Shown here one piece after another: positions 42,177 through 52,794 of a stretch of 64,000 nt of DNA. The number at the start of each line of letters is the position of its first letter. Within the stretch, counting starts at the first letter, position 1. This stretch comes from Adiantum capillus-veneris. Its lineage: Eukaryota > Streptophyta > Polypodiopsida > Polypodiales > Pteridaceae. The DNA lies in NCBI GenBank assembly GCA_014529385.2, contig CM043947.1:116225587-116289586 (forward strand), in the 5' to 3' direction. Below the pieces are notes generated by a model, which worked only from the letters and a program-made list of their open reading frames with translations, had not been told where the DNA came from and searched no databases. Position numbers and translations under genes: made by a program.

Positions 42177-43651
42177 CATAACACCTAGTTAGATAGCATC
42201 AACAATACTTTCAAAAGAGAGAGAAATTAAGCTATTGACAATAGTTGAGGACCGGATTTTCATGGAGTCGGTCCCCCCTCCAAAAGGCTTTGTATTATGG
42301 TTTCTCCCATCAAGAGAGACATTGTACAATACAATTCTTTGTGTTCCTTCAAGACTAGCTAGTGCAATGAAGATGGAAACTTCATGCACTAAGCAAAACA
42401 CTTAACAAACACAACTTGAATTATCCCCGTTCTCAGACCCAAGACCTCACACACCTTCAAAGATGGTGAGAGCTAGCAGGGTATGAGAGTAGATTGAGAG
42501 GAAGAAGGAGTATCTTACGAGAAAGATGTACATCTCCTCACATAATCACTCATATTAGCATAGCTTAGCTTAGTAATTAGCTTGGTACAGGAGATGAGCA
42601 TGCATTGAATCTTGGCTCTTGGTTGGAGTTGCATCCACATGCCAAGAGAGTGTTGATGTAGGCTTCTATCTCACAAGCTTGGAGTAGGTGATAAGTTCTC
42701 CATTAAAGCTTGGGAAGAGATAATCTTCTCTTTCTTCACACATGAGCTTGTGTGAGTGTGTGTGTGATAATGCCTTGAAAAATATCATCCCCCTCTCTCT
42801 CATGGGCGAGCCCTCTTGCTATTTGCTCTTGCTACAGCCTCATTGGCTCTCCCCAAGTGAAGCCAATCACCTTTAAGCAGCATAAGTGATAGCCTTTTGA
42901 CATGTGTTCCCCTTTCCCCTTTTGTGAGAGATTTAGGTAATTAAATAATTAAACTAAACTCTCATTGGACCCGTTTGCCTCCTGGCCAATAGGAATCAGG
43001 CAAGCCATTCGGCTCCTGAATGCTCATTGGACCCCTTAGGAGACTGCCCAATAGTCTTCTAGGAGACTTAATTCTCATTGGTTTCTTTTATTAAATGTTT
43101 TTAAATTAATTAAAGTAGATTTACTCTAGTCTAAATCTCATTGGTCCACCTCCAAGGCCATCCAATAGGAATTGGGCACACCTTGTGGGCATCTGGCCTA
43201 GGGAGCTGACATGTGTCCCTAATTCCCTTTGTGTAAAGGGAGACTGTGTGTGTGTGTGTGTGTGTGTGTGTGGCTTTCTCTCTCATCCCCTAGAAGAAGG
43301 GCTCGCCCCCTCCCATGTAGGGATGTGCAAAGACTTTTAGGGCACACACAAAGCATCCAATTTTCCCTAGGGTTGACCTTTGGACACAACCTTTGGATTT
43401 TGGAACCTTAGCATTTTGGAAGTCTTTATGGGCTGAACCTTAGGGTCTTTTAGCTCATTGTTTGCACATGGTTCTTTTGCAGATGCCCCCCCATTTGGAT
43501 CCCTATTTTCCCTCCTTTGGATCCTTACTGTGGCCGGTCTGCTAGCTTAACCAATATTCTAGCTTTTTCTCCCCTCGCACTTCCCCACATTAAATGATCG
43601 GTTTAATATGAGAAAATCATTTAGGAGAATTAGATATTGATTATTATGACA
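42177..43651 (-). mobile_element. Chromovirus-type LTR fragment (same family as 15,490-17,053)
   Basis: On the minus strand it begins TGTCATAATAATCAATATCT at 43,651 and shares TGATTTTCTCATATTAAAC with the LTR at 15,490. Its later part (42,187-42,700) is homologous to the inverted arm at 17,237-17,739, including GTTGAGGACCGGATT and TCTCCCATCAAGAGAGAC. Its 3' end is cut by Copia-D at 42,176. It contains a GT tract (43,241-43,271) and repeated CATTGGACCC/CCAATAG words around 42,960-43,170. No gene. Confidence 0.65.
43241..43271 (+). repeat. (GT)n microsatellite, about 31 bp
   Basis: GT dinucleotides inside the chromovirus LTR fragment. Confidence 0.9.
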
Positions 43652-43697
43652 ACCAAAATCACCGCTTTGACTTCAATTAGGAGCATCAGTGCGCTCC

Positions 43698-43712
43698 TCA
43701 GTGGGGGCACCT
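43698..43712 (-). promoter_or_regulatory. Primer-binding site candidate of LTR-X
   Basis: Minus-strand GGTGCCCCCACTGAG follows the right LTR-X end CCCCTCTCCA by six bases (TCTTTA). Gypsy-A shows the same geometry at 8231-8247. This marks the right LTR-X as a 5' LTR and suggests a Gypsy affiliation. Confidence 0.5.
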
Positions 43713-43717
43713 AAAGA

Positions 43718-43938
43718 TGGAGAGGGGGAATTTGGACGACACCCGGCACGACCAGAAATGCCTCTCTATATCTCAGGGTCAACACATCACCCCAATCGAC
43801 TCGAAAACACCTTCGAAATGACAATCTACACCTAATCCGCTTCACCTGCTCAGTTCCCAAGCGCACACACGCTATCCAGGACCGCAAAAGGAGCTGACAC
43901 CTCACTGCACCTGCTATGCCTCCCTCCGCACATACACT

Positions 43939-44014
<76 letters not shown>

Positions 44015-45673
44015 CAATTCACCAACGATCCGGGCGTACACATGCTTCACCGGCACCGCAGCTGGCAACAGACAAGACGACAAAGAGAAAAGGGGAAGGG
44101 GGATGCAACACGACACAATTGACCAAGAGGGTTGTTCATTAACAGCTTCAAAACCCCATTACAATGCTTCTATAAGCTTCTCCCTCTCTCCTCCTTACAT
44201 GTACAGTGAAAAAACTCAGAAGTCCCTTGTTACAAAAAAAATTTCCCCTTATTGGGCTCGTTTTTTGAGTTTTTAGGCATTTTTCATGGTAGGCCGACAT
44301 GTGGCACTCCCCGGGGGAGGCTCATCTTGACTTTGACTAGCTTGGTGCTTATCCCGAGGCTTCATACTTCCCTCTACACACAAGCACCCTCTAGGGAGCA
44401 ATGACGGTGCCGTCGTTGCCCCCCTAAGGGCTCACATTGCCTTCAAAAAAGGTTTGGACGGAATTTAGTCCGTGGGAAACGGCCCTCCCATGGGTGGGGT
44501 TCCACGTCATCACCTTCCTCGCGCGGGCGGAACCGCCCAAAACCACCGCAAACAGCCACCCGCCGCCTGCGGAGCTACAATAGCCCCATGCGCGGACGCC
44601 ATGGCCACGAGCTCCTAAGGAGCCCCTCTCTCCTTTGTGATACTATGAGGGCCTCACGGCCCTGCTCATATAGCCCGAGCTCGGCGGTTTCAGCTCCGCA
44701 TGTGGGATTACACAGTGCACCACGTGGCACCCTCATGTGCCTTAGCCTTCAAACCCCATGAAATACTACACATAAAAAAAAAACCCACTCAAATTTTTTA
44801 GCCTCCCTCTACAGGCTCCTCTTTGTTGCTCCCGAACCCGATTGCCAAGCAGAATAAACCAACAGAAACCCCACATTCCCGGCCCCGTCTACACTTGTCA
44901 TCTCTGCATTTCAAACCCTCGGCGCCCTTGAACAGGCCTCCAAAACAAGGAAAAATATCTTCAATGGTTCACTGCCCAAATGCTCCCAACTTCACTTCAC
45001 TATATCTGACCGACCGGGCATCCGATGGACGTGCAGTCGATTCCGACTAGCTTTACATGGTAAACACTCCCACCGAGAACCTTGGCAAGGCTCAAAAATT
45101 GTCAGATGGCACATCTTCCAATGTGGCCAAGTGGGCTCAGACCCGGCCGTCGAAAAATCTTCAAATTAACTTGCTATCCAGAGCTCCAATTCAGGTATCG
45201 TCCACTCCGACTAGCATCACATGCTACATGCTACCCACCAGAAACCTGGCGAGCTCGAGAAAACACCAAATGGTGTGTTTCCCAATGCGGCCCAACCGCC
45301 TCGAAACTGGCCCCTGTCAAAACTTGATTGTCCATAACTTTCCATCCAGAAGCCCAATTCTCAATCCGAAAAAACCGGCGTGCTCCACAACTCAAGCACT
45401 TCTCGTGTATCATTCCACACCCGCCTTGACCAACCACTTGTGCCCGCCAAATCCGGCGAGGATCTGCAAACGCATCCCACTTCAACTTGCCATATCTTGC
45501 ACATCCGGGCTTCGTTTGACGAGCTGTCTGGACCGACTGCTAGAGAATCACGAATACCACATTTGGGGGCACATTCCCAGCATCTTGTACACTTTGACAT
45601 GCTATCCCAATTATCCCACTTTGGAGGCCCCCTTGGCCTAAAAAACCACTTCAAGCATACATTTTCTCTATCA
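43718..45673 (-). mobile_element. LTR-X, right copy (1,956 bp)
   Basis: In minus orientation it begins TGATAGAGAAAATGTATG at 45,673 and ends CCCCCTCTCCA at 43,718, followed by a PBS candidate. It is homologous to 36,559-38,447 with a longer CT tract (43,942-44,012) and small indels. A minus-strand TATA-like CTATATGA lies at 44,674-44,665. The internal region that should follow is replaced by a chromovirus LTR and Copia-D. Confidence 0.7.
43942..44012 (+). repeat. (CT)n microsatellite in the right LTR-X
   Basis: About 71 bp of pure CT. Confidence 0.9.
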
Positions 45674-45839
45674 CTGACCTGCCCATGGCCTTCATACCTG
45701 CTTTAGCCCTTTGCCATACGCCTGCTAGAACCCTTTGCACTTCATAGCACACTTTCCAGTGCAGAAACTTTGGCTGCACCAACGTTGTCCCATACAAATC
45801 ATAAACTAGAAAGAACCATAGAGAATACCAATGTTGATG

Positions 45840-46095
45840 TCATTCAAGGGTAGTGTGATCCAGGCTCATATTGTTGCCAGTCGCAGTCTCCTCATCGCTA
45901 TCTGCATCAATTGCTAGAATAGCACTAACACATGGAGCCTTCAAGCGTGAAAGATGTTGTTGAAAGACCTGTGGATCACTATCTATGGAAAGGCAATGTC
46001 TAGACAAATCGATGAAAACATGGCCCAAGCCACCACATCCAGAAAAGATATCAACAATGTACTTGCGTTCCGTAGTACATGTCCGCATGAGCTAG
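45840..46095 (-). other. Terminal exon with SAM-binding motif FSGCGG
   Basis: The acceptor TTTTTTAG precedes the coding sequence. Visible residues: TERKYIVDIFSGCGG, then GHVFIDLSRHCLSIDSDPQ and FQQHLSRL, fitting a Rossmann strand-loop-helix with an acidic residue at the end of strand two. An in-frame TAG follows the first two bases of the exon. The frame ends in an acidic tail with a TGA at 45,840-45,842. No PCQ or ENV motif of cytosine-C5 methyltransferases is seen. Confidence 0.5.
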
Positions 46096-46743
46096 CTAAA
46101 AAAGTAAGAAACATGCCCATTTTACTTTATGTAACATGATCTAACAAGGCATAGTAGGAAGCATATCTTCTTACCGAAATAAGTCAATACTACGCTCGGT
46201 GGCACCTCTTTGAGCACATCCTCCAATGTACTCTCCGTCAGCACGCTCCATCAGTATTTCGGACTTGGCATCGAAAGAGTTGTTGTCCACACTCTCTCCA
46301 TCTCGTAGATGGTAGATAGGACATTGACCCTTATGATAAAACAATCCTAGCAATAGTGTTTCCACCTACAAATTACAATTAGAATGTGATATAATTGAAG
46401 AAAACTATGAGTATGCTTTTACAATAAGCAAATAACTTTACTTACTCTCTCAATCTCAATGGTCTTTCGCACATAGCCCTCGGGGATCAAAATGAGGATG
46501 TTGTGCATCATTTTGAATTTCATCTCAATGGCATGGCCAAACACAATGCCAAATTGATCACTTGAGCTTAAGGTGATGTACCACCCATGTCTGCCACATA
46601 CTTAGAAGCTATTATGGTCACTATCTTACTTAATTTTTGAGAGAATTGATTCCATGGAGGGACCTGTATATTACGCATTGTTAATTTATTCAAAGTTCCA
46701 AAACTATCATAGACTTCCCGTTGTAGTTTTGAAGAATGCATAC

Positions 46744-47031
46744 CTCGTTCTCCAAAAATTTATCAACTTTAAAATTTGTTGGGAAATCCACAAACAAAAG
46801 AGAGGCCACTTCATTGCAGTTTTCCCCATCAACATTGGCTAAATGTAGAAAATCCAAGATCCTGCGTCCGATTAAACACATGTATTTCAAACATTCACAA
46901 CACACACCACAAATAGTCAATTTTTCTTCTCACATGTATTTACCATTTGTCATCATTGAGAGAAATTTTGTAAACATCTAGCATGTTACCAATAACTGTC
47001 ACATCATAATCTATGGAAGGCACTGCACAAT
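46744..47031 (-). other. Two further exons joined in phase (47,031-46,944 and 46,861-46,744)
   Basis: TTTTCAG|ATTGTGCAG opens the first (CAVPSIDYDVTVIGNMLDVY) and AAATG|GTAAAT closes it. GACGCAG|GATCTTGG opens the second (ILDFLHLANVDGENCN, SLLFVDFPTNF), closed by GAACGAG|GTATGC. Codons are continuous across the junction, giving a Trp codon at the splice. Confidence 0.6.
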
Positions 47032-47108
47032 CTGAAAATAAAATATTTCATCAAGACTTGTTGAGTAGACAGAAAGTGACTGCTAGATATCTTTACAAGC
47101 AAGTTTAC

Positions 47109-47596
47109 CTGTGGAACCTTGCGCACCTTTTTGGTTCTTTTCTGGGGACTTCTTGGGCTTCTTGGATTTAACAAATTCCAATCGTTTCTTTATAGAGGAG
47201 ATTGTACTAGTGTTTAATCCTTTTGAAGAGGTGGCTTTCTTGGAGGCCGAGATAATCTCCTCAATATCCTCTTCATTTCCTTCTAGAACATGCTCTAAAG
47301 CAAACAAAAATATGTTTCTCTCACAAACATAGTTTAAATAGTATGAGCACTTTAAAAAATTTGTTCTTTTTATAAATGCCAAAAAATAACCTTTATATAA
47401 GTTCCCTTCGACACGTAGGTAGATGCCTCGAGTGTAATCTAGCCACCAAGAGCAATACTCAATTTCCAAAGCAAGCAAACCGTAATCTCTCATCCATAGT
47501 GGATACATACACTCCTCACAAGAGAGGTCCCTCCAATTTTCAACAACACCTGGCAACTTCTCCAACAAAGTTTGATCGTAAAGCTGAGTTAGCCAT
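47109..47596 (-). other. Two middle exons joined in phase (47,596-47,391 and 47,294-47,109)
   Basis: The first exon encodes DLSCEECMYPLWMRDYG and CSWWLDYTRGIYLRVEG, rich in aromatic residues and cysteine. It ends AAAG|GTTATT; the next starts AG|AGCATG and continues the frame as EHVLEGNEEDIEE, then a Ser/Lys-rich, probably disordered stretch ending CACAG|GTAAAC. The phase matches across the intron, which argues for a true gene ancestor. Confidence 0.6.
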
Positions 47597-49059
47597 CTAC
47601 ATAAAATGCATTTAACTTTCTTTGAGCTTCTTTACTGAGTGACTTATTTATTATTCAAACTCTAAGTGCAAAATAGAATATCAACCATAAAGATATCAAT
47701 TGTATTACTTGAATAATACTCTCCTCCAAGATTCCATGAGCTCTTGAATTTTTTGATCCTACTCTTTTGTGTTGAGCTTACTCCAAAGCTACACAAAAGC
47801 TTTATCAATGGGCTACCTCAACCGATGATGAAACCATGCTTCAAATCCCTCTAGCATTTCATCAATCATTTTTCCTTTGATCCTTAAGCAATGCTTCAAG
47901 ATACTTCTCCAATACCATCCTTTACGCAAGTACATTCTAAATTTCATTGCATATTATAACACTCAGAAGTAACATCATCTACATGGCAATGCATCAAAGA
48001 GTGCAATATTTCCTTTTTCCTATAGAGAAAACAATAAACAAACCATAAATGCATTGATTCATTTGATGATTTCATGTGCATTTTTGAGCCAAGGATTATT
48101 ACCTCTCCGCTGACATTTTAGAAGTTGCCAAAGAGTGGACCTTGTCTCTTGTAAGACCCACCTGATTCTTTTCTCTTATCCATTTGAAGTTAAATAACAA
48201 AGATAAGACCCTTGTCCATTGGCAGGGTTGGCAATGGCCAACATATATGCTGCATTTGCACAAAATAAAATCAAACCAGTTGTGCAATCCAATAAATCCA
48301 ATCCATATGACATGTCAACTTACAATATTGTAGAAATTCAAACATGAATGGTGAGAAGAGAAAGTGTTTACCTTATAAGCTATTTATTTCTACTCTTCCT
48401 GGAGAAACCATTTCCTTTTCTGGCACTGAAATCAATGGATCATTGATCTCTTGCATCTCTTTGATAAGAGACATGTCAAACTCTTCCTTTTGTAGAGCAA
48501 GTGGAAAAAAAAGTAATATTTACCAAAATTATGCTTAGCTTTAGAAATTACATAAAAAGTATACTTTAAGGTAAAAAAGTATCCCTTCCATATGAGCATT
48601 GCCAATAAAAGAGGAGGAGCATTGTACCAACTGCCTTTAGATGCCTTCTTCTTGCAAGCAAGATCTACCTCTATCCATCAAATTCAACCTTGGAGAAAGT
48701 CTTTCATTAAAGAATCTTTGCTTGCCATGGCTAGTTTTTGGAACAAGAAGATCTCCTGACCAAAATTTGTGCTCACAGTGGTTCTACCAATCCTAAACCA
48801 CAATATGTTCAATTAAATGGCAAGACAATGATATCAATAAAGTAATAGCAATATCTTTAAAAAACACAAATGAGCCTACTATTTTGAGAGCGTAGAGCTA
48901 GCATTAGCTCCCCCTCTGCACTTCTACCAACATAGACAAATTGACACTTGACAGAACAATGTCTCCACCTTATCATTGAAAAATCTACAACAACAAAAGT
49001 GCATATTAAAAAGCATAGAGTAATATAATATAACCTTATACTAAACAAAAGAAAATCAC

Positions 49060-49678
49060 TTATGCATTTTAAACAAGCGCATCGAAGTTTTCAAGCGGTG
49101 GTTGCCATCCCAAACAATAAATTTTTGTCCCTTTAAGTCTTCCCACTCAAGAAGAAGGGAATTATAAAAAAAAATGCTTATTTCTTGCCAAATAGGCCCC
49201 CATTCTTCTTTGTCTAAGTCGGAAACATAATGTTGATCATGGTCAAGTTTATTAAATGACACAAGAAATGGAGCTCCAAGCACACTGTATCCAGACATCT
49301 CAAACCTTTTCACCAAGCCCTCAGTGCCTGGACCCACTGCTCCAATGGCTTTGTTTTCCATTAATCTATAGAGAGGAATGCGAGGAGGTTCCCCACCTCT
49401 CTTTACAGTAAAACCCTCTACAATCTCCTCCAGCATGCGACCTAGAACATCCTTTCCAAACACTGTAGGCTTATCGGAAGGTTTAGCAACAATTGTCGTT
49501 TCTTCAGACATGCTTTGGGCCACCATTCCACCTTCTGTAGCATGAATATCTATGAGATCCTCTTCTTCATGCACATCACCCAATATATCCTGCTTCTGAC
49601 GAACATTCGAAGAAGCAATGGAAGATTGTGCATTGTCCCTATGTCCTGTAGTGCCAGACCTTAATGTGTATCCTACTC
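49060..49678 (-). other. Exon with ParB-like DGNHR motif (first recognisable exon)
   Basis: The acceptor TTTTAG|GAGTAGG opens at 49,678 and the donor AA|GTGATT closes at 49,060. About 206 codons are open. The first half is acidic and polar; the second half has RIPLYRLMENKAIGAV, FLVSFNKLDHDQHYV, WGPIWQEISIFFYN and KFIVWDGNHRLK. In ParB-like proteins such a motif lies in the nucleotide-binding/nuclease fold. It is a short match and could be convergent. Confidence 0.5.
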
Positions 49679-49839
49679 CTAAAAGAAAAAAACAATAAGA
49701 CCACAACTAGTTTAGTATGTAGAGACAAATAAAAAAAAGACCACAAATAGCTTAATATAGCTGAACTTGCTTTTAAAGATACCTATCTTGCCATGTTAGA
49801 TGGTGTATGAGCCATAATACATCAACCATAATAAACAAC

Positions 49840-50040
49840 AAAAGTATTCTTAGCAAAGAAAATACAAATAGAAACTACAAAAGTTTGGCAGCACAACGAC
49901 GTAAAATGCAAATTAAAAAAAAAAATCCCATTCCGAACTTGCTTCCCTATAGAACCATAATGCTCACGGGAAGAAACAAATAAAAAATCCACTTCAATAT
50001 GTGTCAATACAAATCCACTTTGACATTTGTTTAGCTCTGC
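49840..50040 (+). repeat. Dispersed copy of the 140-bp repeat found at 35,998-36,350
   Basis: It shares AGTTTGGCAGCACAACGACG, AAAATGCAAATTAAAAAA, ATCCCATTCCGAACTTGCTT and AATGCTCACGGGAAG with the array at 36 kb. It lies just upstream (minus sense) of the methyltransferase-like gene. Confidence 0.7.
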
Positions 50041-50271
50041 TCTACAATAAGTGTGTGAGTATGTAAGTGTCTTTGTGTGTACTACACGATTTTATTTTGT
50101 GCTTGATTGTGTAGTATGCAAATGCATCATTGTAAGTGTGTTGATGTGTGTGAATTCAAGTGTGTATGTGTGTGTGTGTGTGTTGCACGATTGTTACTGT
50201 ATGTGTGTATGCAAGTGTAATGTGTGTGTCTGTGTGTGTATGCATGATTGTGTGTGTGTTTGTGCCATGTA

Positions 50272-50324
<53 letters not shown>

Positions 50325-50549
50325 ATGATTCTTACTGAGTGTGTGTGTGTATGCAAGTGTAATGTGTGTGAGTGTGTATGATTGTTATTGTGTGTGGTGT
50401 GTATGCAAGTGTAATGTGTGTGTGTGTGTGTGTGTATGTGTGTATGCATGATTGTGTGTGTTTTTGTGCCATGTGTTACTGTGTAGTTGTGTGTGTGAAT
50501 GCAAGTGTGTGGGTGTGTGTCTATGAATGTATTTCTATCGGAGGAGCTC
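50041..50549 (+). repeat. GT-rich degenerate minisatellite, about 460 bp
   Basis: GTGTGT tracts are separated by recurring ATGCAAGTGTAATGTGTG, ATGCATGATTGTGTGTG and GTGCCATGT phrases, with a pure GT run at 50,276-50,323. Long open frames on both strands (Cys/Val or His/Thr-rich) are repeat translations, not genes. Confidence 0.85.
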
Positions 50550-50608
50550 TGATGCATGGTTTTTAGGACCCCTTCTGAAGATGCAATAAAGGCACAGTCA
50601 GTTGTTGG
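50550..50608 (+). repeat. Gypsy-E 5' LTR, first 59 bp
   Basis: Identical to 62,938-62,996 as far as read (TGATGCATGGTTTTTAGG to CAGTTGTTGG). It is cut by CACTA-1 at 50,609; the last three bases TGG are the duplicated target. Confidence 0.95.
50606..50608. repeat. Target-site duplication TGG, left copy of CACTA-1
   Basis: TGG here and at 56,396-56,398. Three-base duplications are diagnostic of CACTA elements. Confidence 0.95.
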
Positions 50609-50860
50609 CACTACAAGAGGTTGTGTGCTCTTGTGACGCTGTTAGCGACGGAAATACATTGGGTTTTTATAACCCCCGGCATCGCTAAAACCGTCGCTAC
50701 GAGAGCGTCGCTATAGGCGTCGCTATATGCGTTGCTATGAGCGTCGCTATATAGCGACGCCTATAGCGACGTTTACACAGAAGACTATAGCGACGCTCAT
50801 AGCGACGCTACAGAGCCATAAATAGCGACGCTTATAGCGACGCCCGAGAGAATTTTTTTT
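50609..50860. repeat. CACTA-1 left TIR and subterminal repeat array
   Basis: After the 12-bp TIR, AGCGACG and its inverse CGTCGCT occur more than a dozen times between 50,643 and 50,850, in both orientations, with a head-to-head block at about 50,750 (CGTCGCTATATAGCGACG). Such subterminal motifs are the binding sites of TNPA in En/Spm. Confidence 0.85.
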
Positions 50861-51208
50861 TGGTGGCAGGGCATTCAATGCCCTGCCACCCATCAACCAT
50901 ATTGTACTTGATTCACTTTTTAAAAAAAGTGCAAAGGTAGATAATAGACCCAAAATAGTCACCCACAAGACGCATTGTTTGCAAAATTGACAATTGTACA
51001 CATCATAGGCAAAATGAATTGATTGGCAAATGTAATAATGACAATTGTACAACATCATAGGCATAAAGAATTGATTGGCAAAAGGAACTGCGGTGACAAA
51101 TTTAATAATATACATGGTTCAAAAAGATGTATAAAATCCGTCTCATGATACATAAGCTATGAGAAACCCTAAACTAATGCTATCTAGCTACGACTAAACT
51201 GACGTCGT
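50861..51208. other. CACTA-1 non-coding 3' flank of the TNPA-like gene
   Basis: There is no gene. ACAATTGTACA and CATAGGCAnAAnGAATTGATT recur at about 50,990-51,070, a short duplication. Confidence 0.6.
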
Positions 51209-52522
51209 CTAGTCAGACGTCTCATCGCGTCCAAGCGGCGTATCTGTCGGATTCTGCAAAAAAAGACAATAAGACAGCTTTCAGTAAGTATAAACATATA
51301 ACGACATTTATAAAACAATACAAAAAATAAAAAAGAGTAAACCCTAATACTAACCATGCCGCCGCGAGAACTGAGAATGTCCATCAGGGCGTTTAAGCCC
51401 TTCCTGCCTGCGTACTCGCGCTCGTACGGTGTGGGATCACGTCCTGTCATCGACCACTGTCAAAACATACAAAGATTTCATTATGTTAGAACTAAAAAAC
51501 TCATAAACCCTAAACTATCGAACATGCATAAAGAGCAATGTGAAAAGACTTACAAAATCGGCCTCAAATGATGCCCATCCACCGCTCCCCAAGTGGTGCG
51601 AGCTCCCTGCCTCTACTCGCGCTCTGGCTGCATCCTTTTGTTGCTTCCACTTGTCGGGATTCTCGCGCGCTGCTTTCTTCGCATTCTTCCAATCTTCTTT
51701 GGCCAGCCAATCTGGCCTGTTCCACCCATTCTTGATTGCTTTTTGCACTTCGAAACTCTTGTGTTTGCAGTATTCGCGCATTCGAATCTTCATCAGGTCT
51801 TCATTGAAGCACTGATCCCGTGTTGGAACGGGAAACTCATCATGAAGTATGCTGATGACTCTGTTTTTTAAATCACTTGGTACTTCACTCCTTTTGTTTA
51901 GTATGTAGTGTCTAAACAGCTAAGAGCAAAGACCACGCATGCGCGAGATCACCTTCTTGCCGTCATCATCCATGATGATGCCGCCGCTGATGTCGACGGA
52001 GTAAGGCAATCCCTCTGGCCGGTGACGCGTGAACCTGGGTGTCCCGACAGGGGTCCCTAGCGGCGTGTCGATGGGGGTACGGACGTCAGGTGTCTCCACC
52101 GGCGTCTGGGCCCCGAAGCGAGGAGTGTCGAGTGGGGTGGCTCCTGGCGGAGTAGGTAGAGGTGTGTAGCTTCTAGGAACAGTCAGCCGTGCAAAACCTG
52201 GCGTAGATGGCGATGCTGTGGCTGGTGTGGGGGCGGGCAAAGAAGGGGAGGGTAAAGAGCCTCGTCGAACACGAGGCAGTGTGGAGGCATTGGTGGCGGA
52301 ATCCCCACAACAACCGCCACCGCCACCACTAGTGCGCTGGTGTCTAGACGAGTGTGAAGCTCATCTCGTCGACGCCGAAGCTTCGGAGCGCGCCGAATGC
52401 TCCGAAAGAGAGGGAGATGCGGATGGTGTAGGAACGCGCGATGATGCACCAGAGCGATGACGCTCCACGTACCACTGTCTCTGCTGCGGTGACAAAGAAG
52501 AAAGAAACTCCTCATCATCCAT
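51209..52522 (-). pseudogene. CACTA TNPA-like protein (Transposase_24 / Ptta type), three exons, two in-frame stops
   Basis: The ATG at 52,522 opens exon 1 (52,522-51,554), followed by exon 2 (51,456-51,355) and exon 3 (51,253-51,209). Donors and acceptors (GTAAGT/ACAG, GTTAGT/GCAG) keep phase 0 throughout, 372 codons in total. The first half is Ser/Pro/Thr-rich with TPLxTP-type repeats; the second half has SYxxxK-like charged helices and RVEAGSSHHLGSGGWAS, typical of plant Ptta/En/Spm Transposase_24 proteins. Exon 2 holds DPTPYEREYAGRKG. In-frame TGA at 52,361-52,363 and TAG at 51,920-51,922 interrupt exon 1. The role in the family is binding subterminal repeats. Confidence 0.8.
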
Positions 52523-52794
52523 ACCTGCATTAAACACACGAATATTTAAACTTAATATTGAATGAATAGAGTAGACAATGACACAAAGACCATTAAATAC
52601 AATGACGTAATGACGCATATAAATACAATGACGCAATGAATCGAGTGATAGAAGAGGCAAGTCGAAAACTCAGAATTTTCAATCAAAAGATGTGAGCGCG
52701 AGTAGAAAAGAGCGTTATACACCATGGAAGGTACTTAGAGAGCCAGAGCTTTTACAACACGGAGCAAAATTGTTCAAATACAATATTTGTGGCT

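Larger units (their letters stand above)
45838..49678 (-). pseudogene. Multi-exon ParB-like / amino-methyltransferase-like gene, lightly damaged
   Basis: Minus-strand exons inferred from splice signals and continuous frames: 49,678-49,060; 48,984-about 48,880; about 48,790-48,590 (weak); 47,596-47,391; 47,294-47,109; 47,031-46,944; 46,861-46,744; 46,663-46,446; 46,365-46,175; 46,095-45,840. The first carries KFIVWDGNHRLK, a ParB-like motif. The last carries YIVDIFSGCGG and CLSIDSD, resembling methyltransferase motifs I and II, preceded by ATERSIDLFR, which resembles the motif X region of beta-class N4/N6 amino-methyltransferases. SLLFVDFPT in the 46,861 exon could be a degenerate motif IV. 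Lesions: a TAG in the second exon in the splice-consistent frame, a frameshift near 46,585, and a TAG as the first full codon of the last exon. The upstream start is not found. Function is inference. Confidence 0.55.

Noticed and set aside
36559-45673. A single intact LTR retrotransposon bounded by the two LTR-X copies
   Set aside because: The outer flanks lack a matching target duplication, the inside is a chromovirus LTR plus a Copia with its own PBS, and no polypurine tract precedes the left copy.
45840-46095. Cytosine-C5 DNA methyltransferase
   Set aside because: The FSGCGG motif fits, but it is at the C-terminus, with no PCQ, ENV or later C5 motifs; the preceding TERSIDLFR fits an amino-methyltransferase order better.
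50156-50611. 151-codon His/Thr-rich minus-strand frame and overlapping Cys/Val-rich plus-strand frames
   Set aside because: Translation of a GT/CA minisatellite on both strands.
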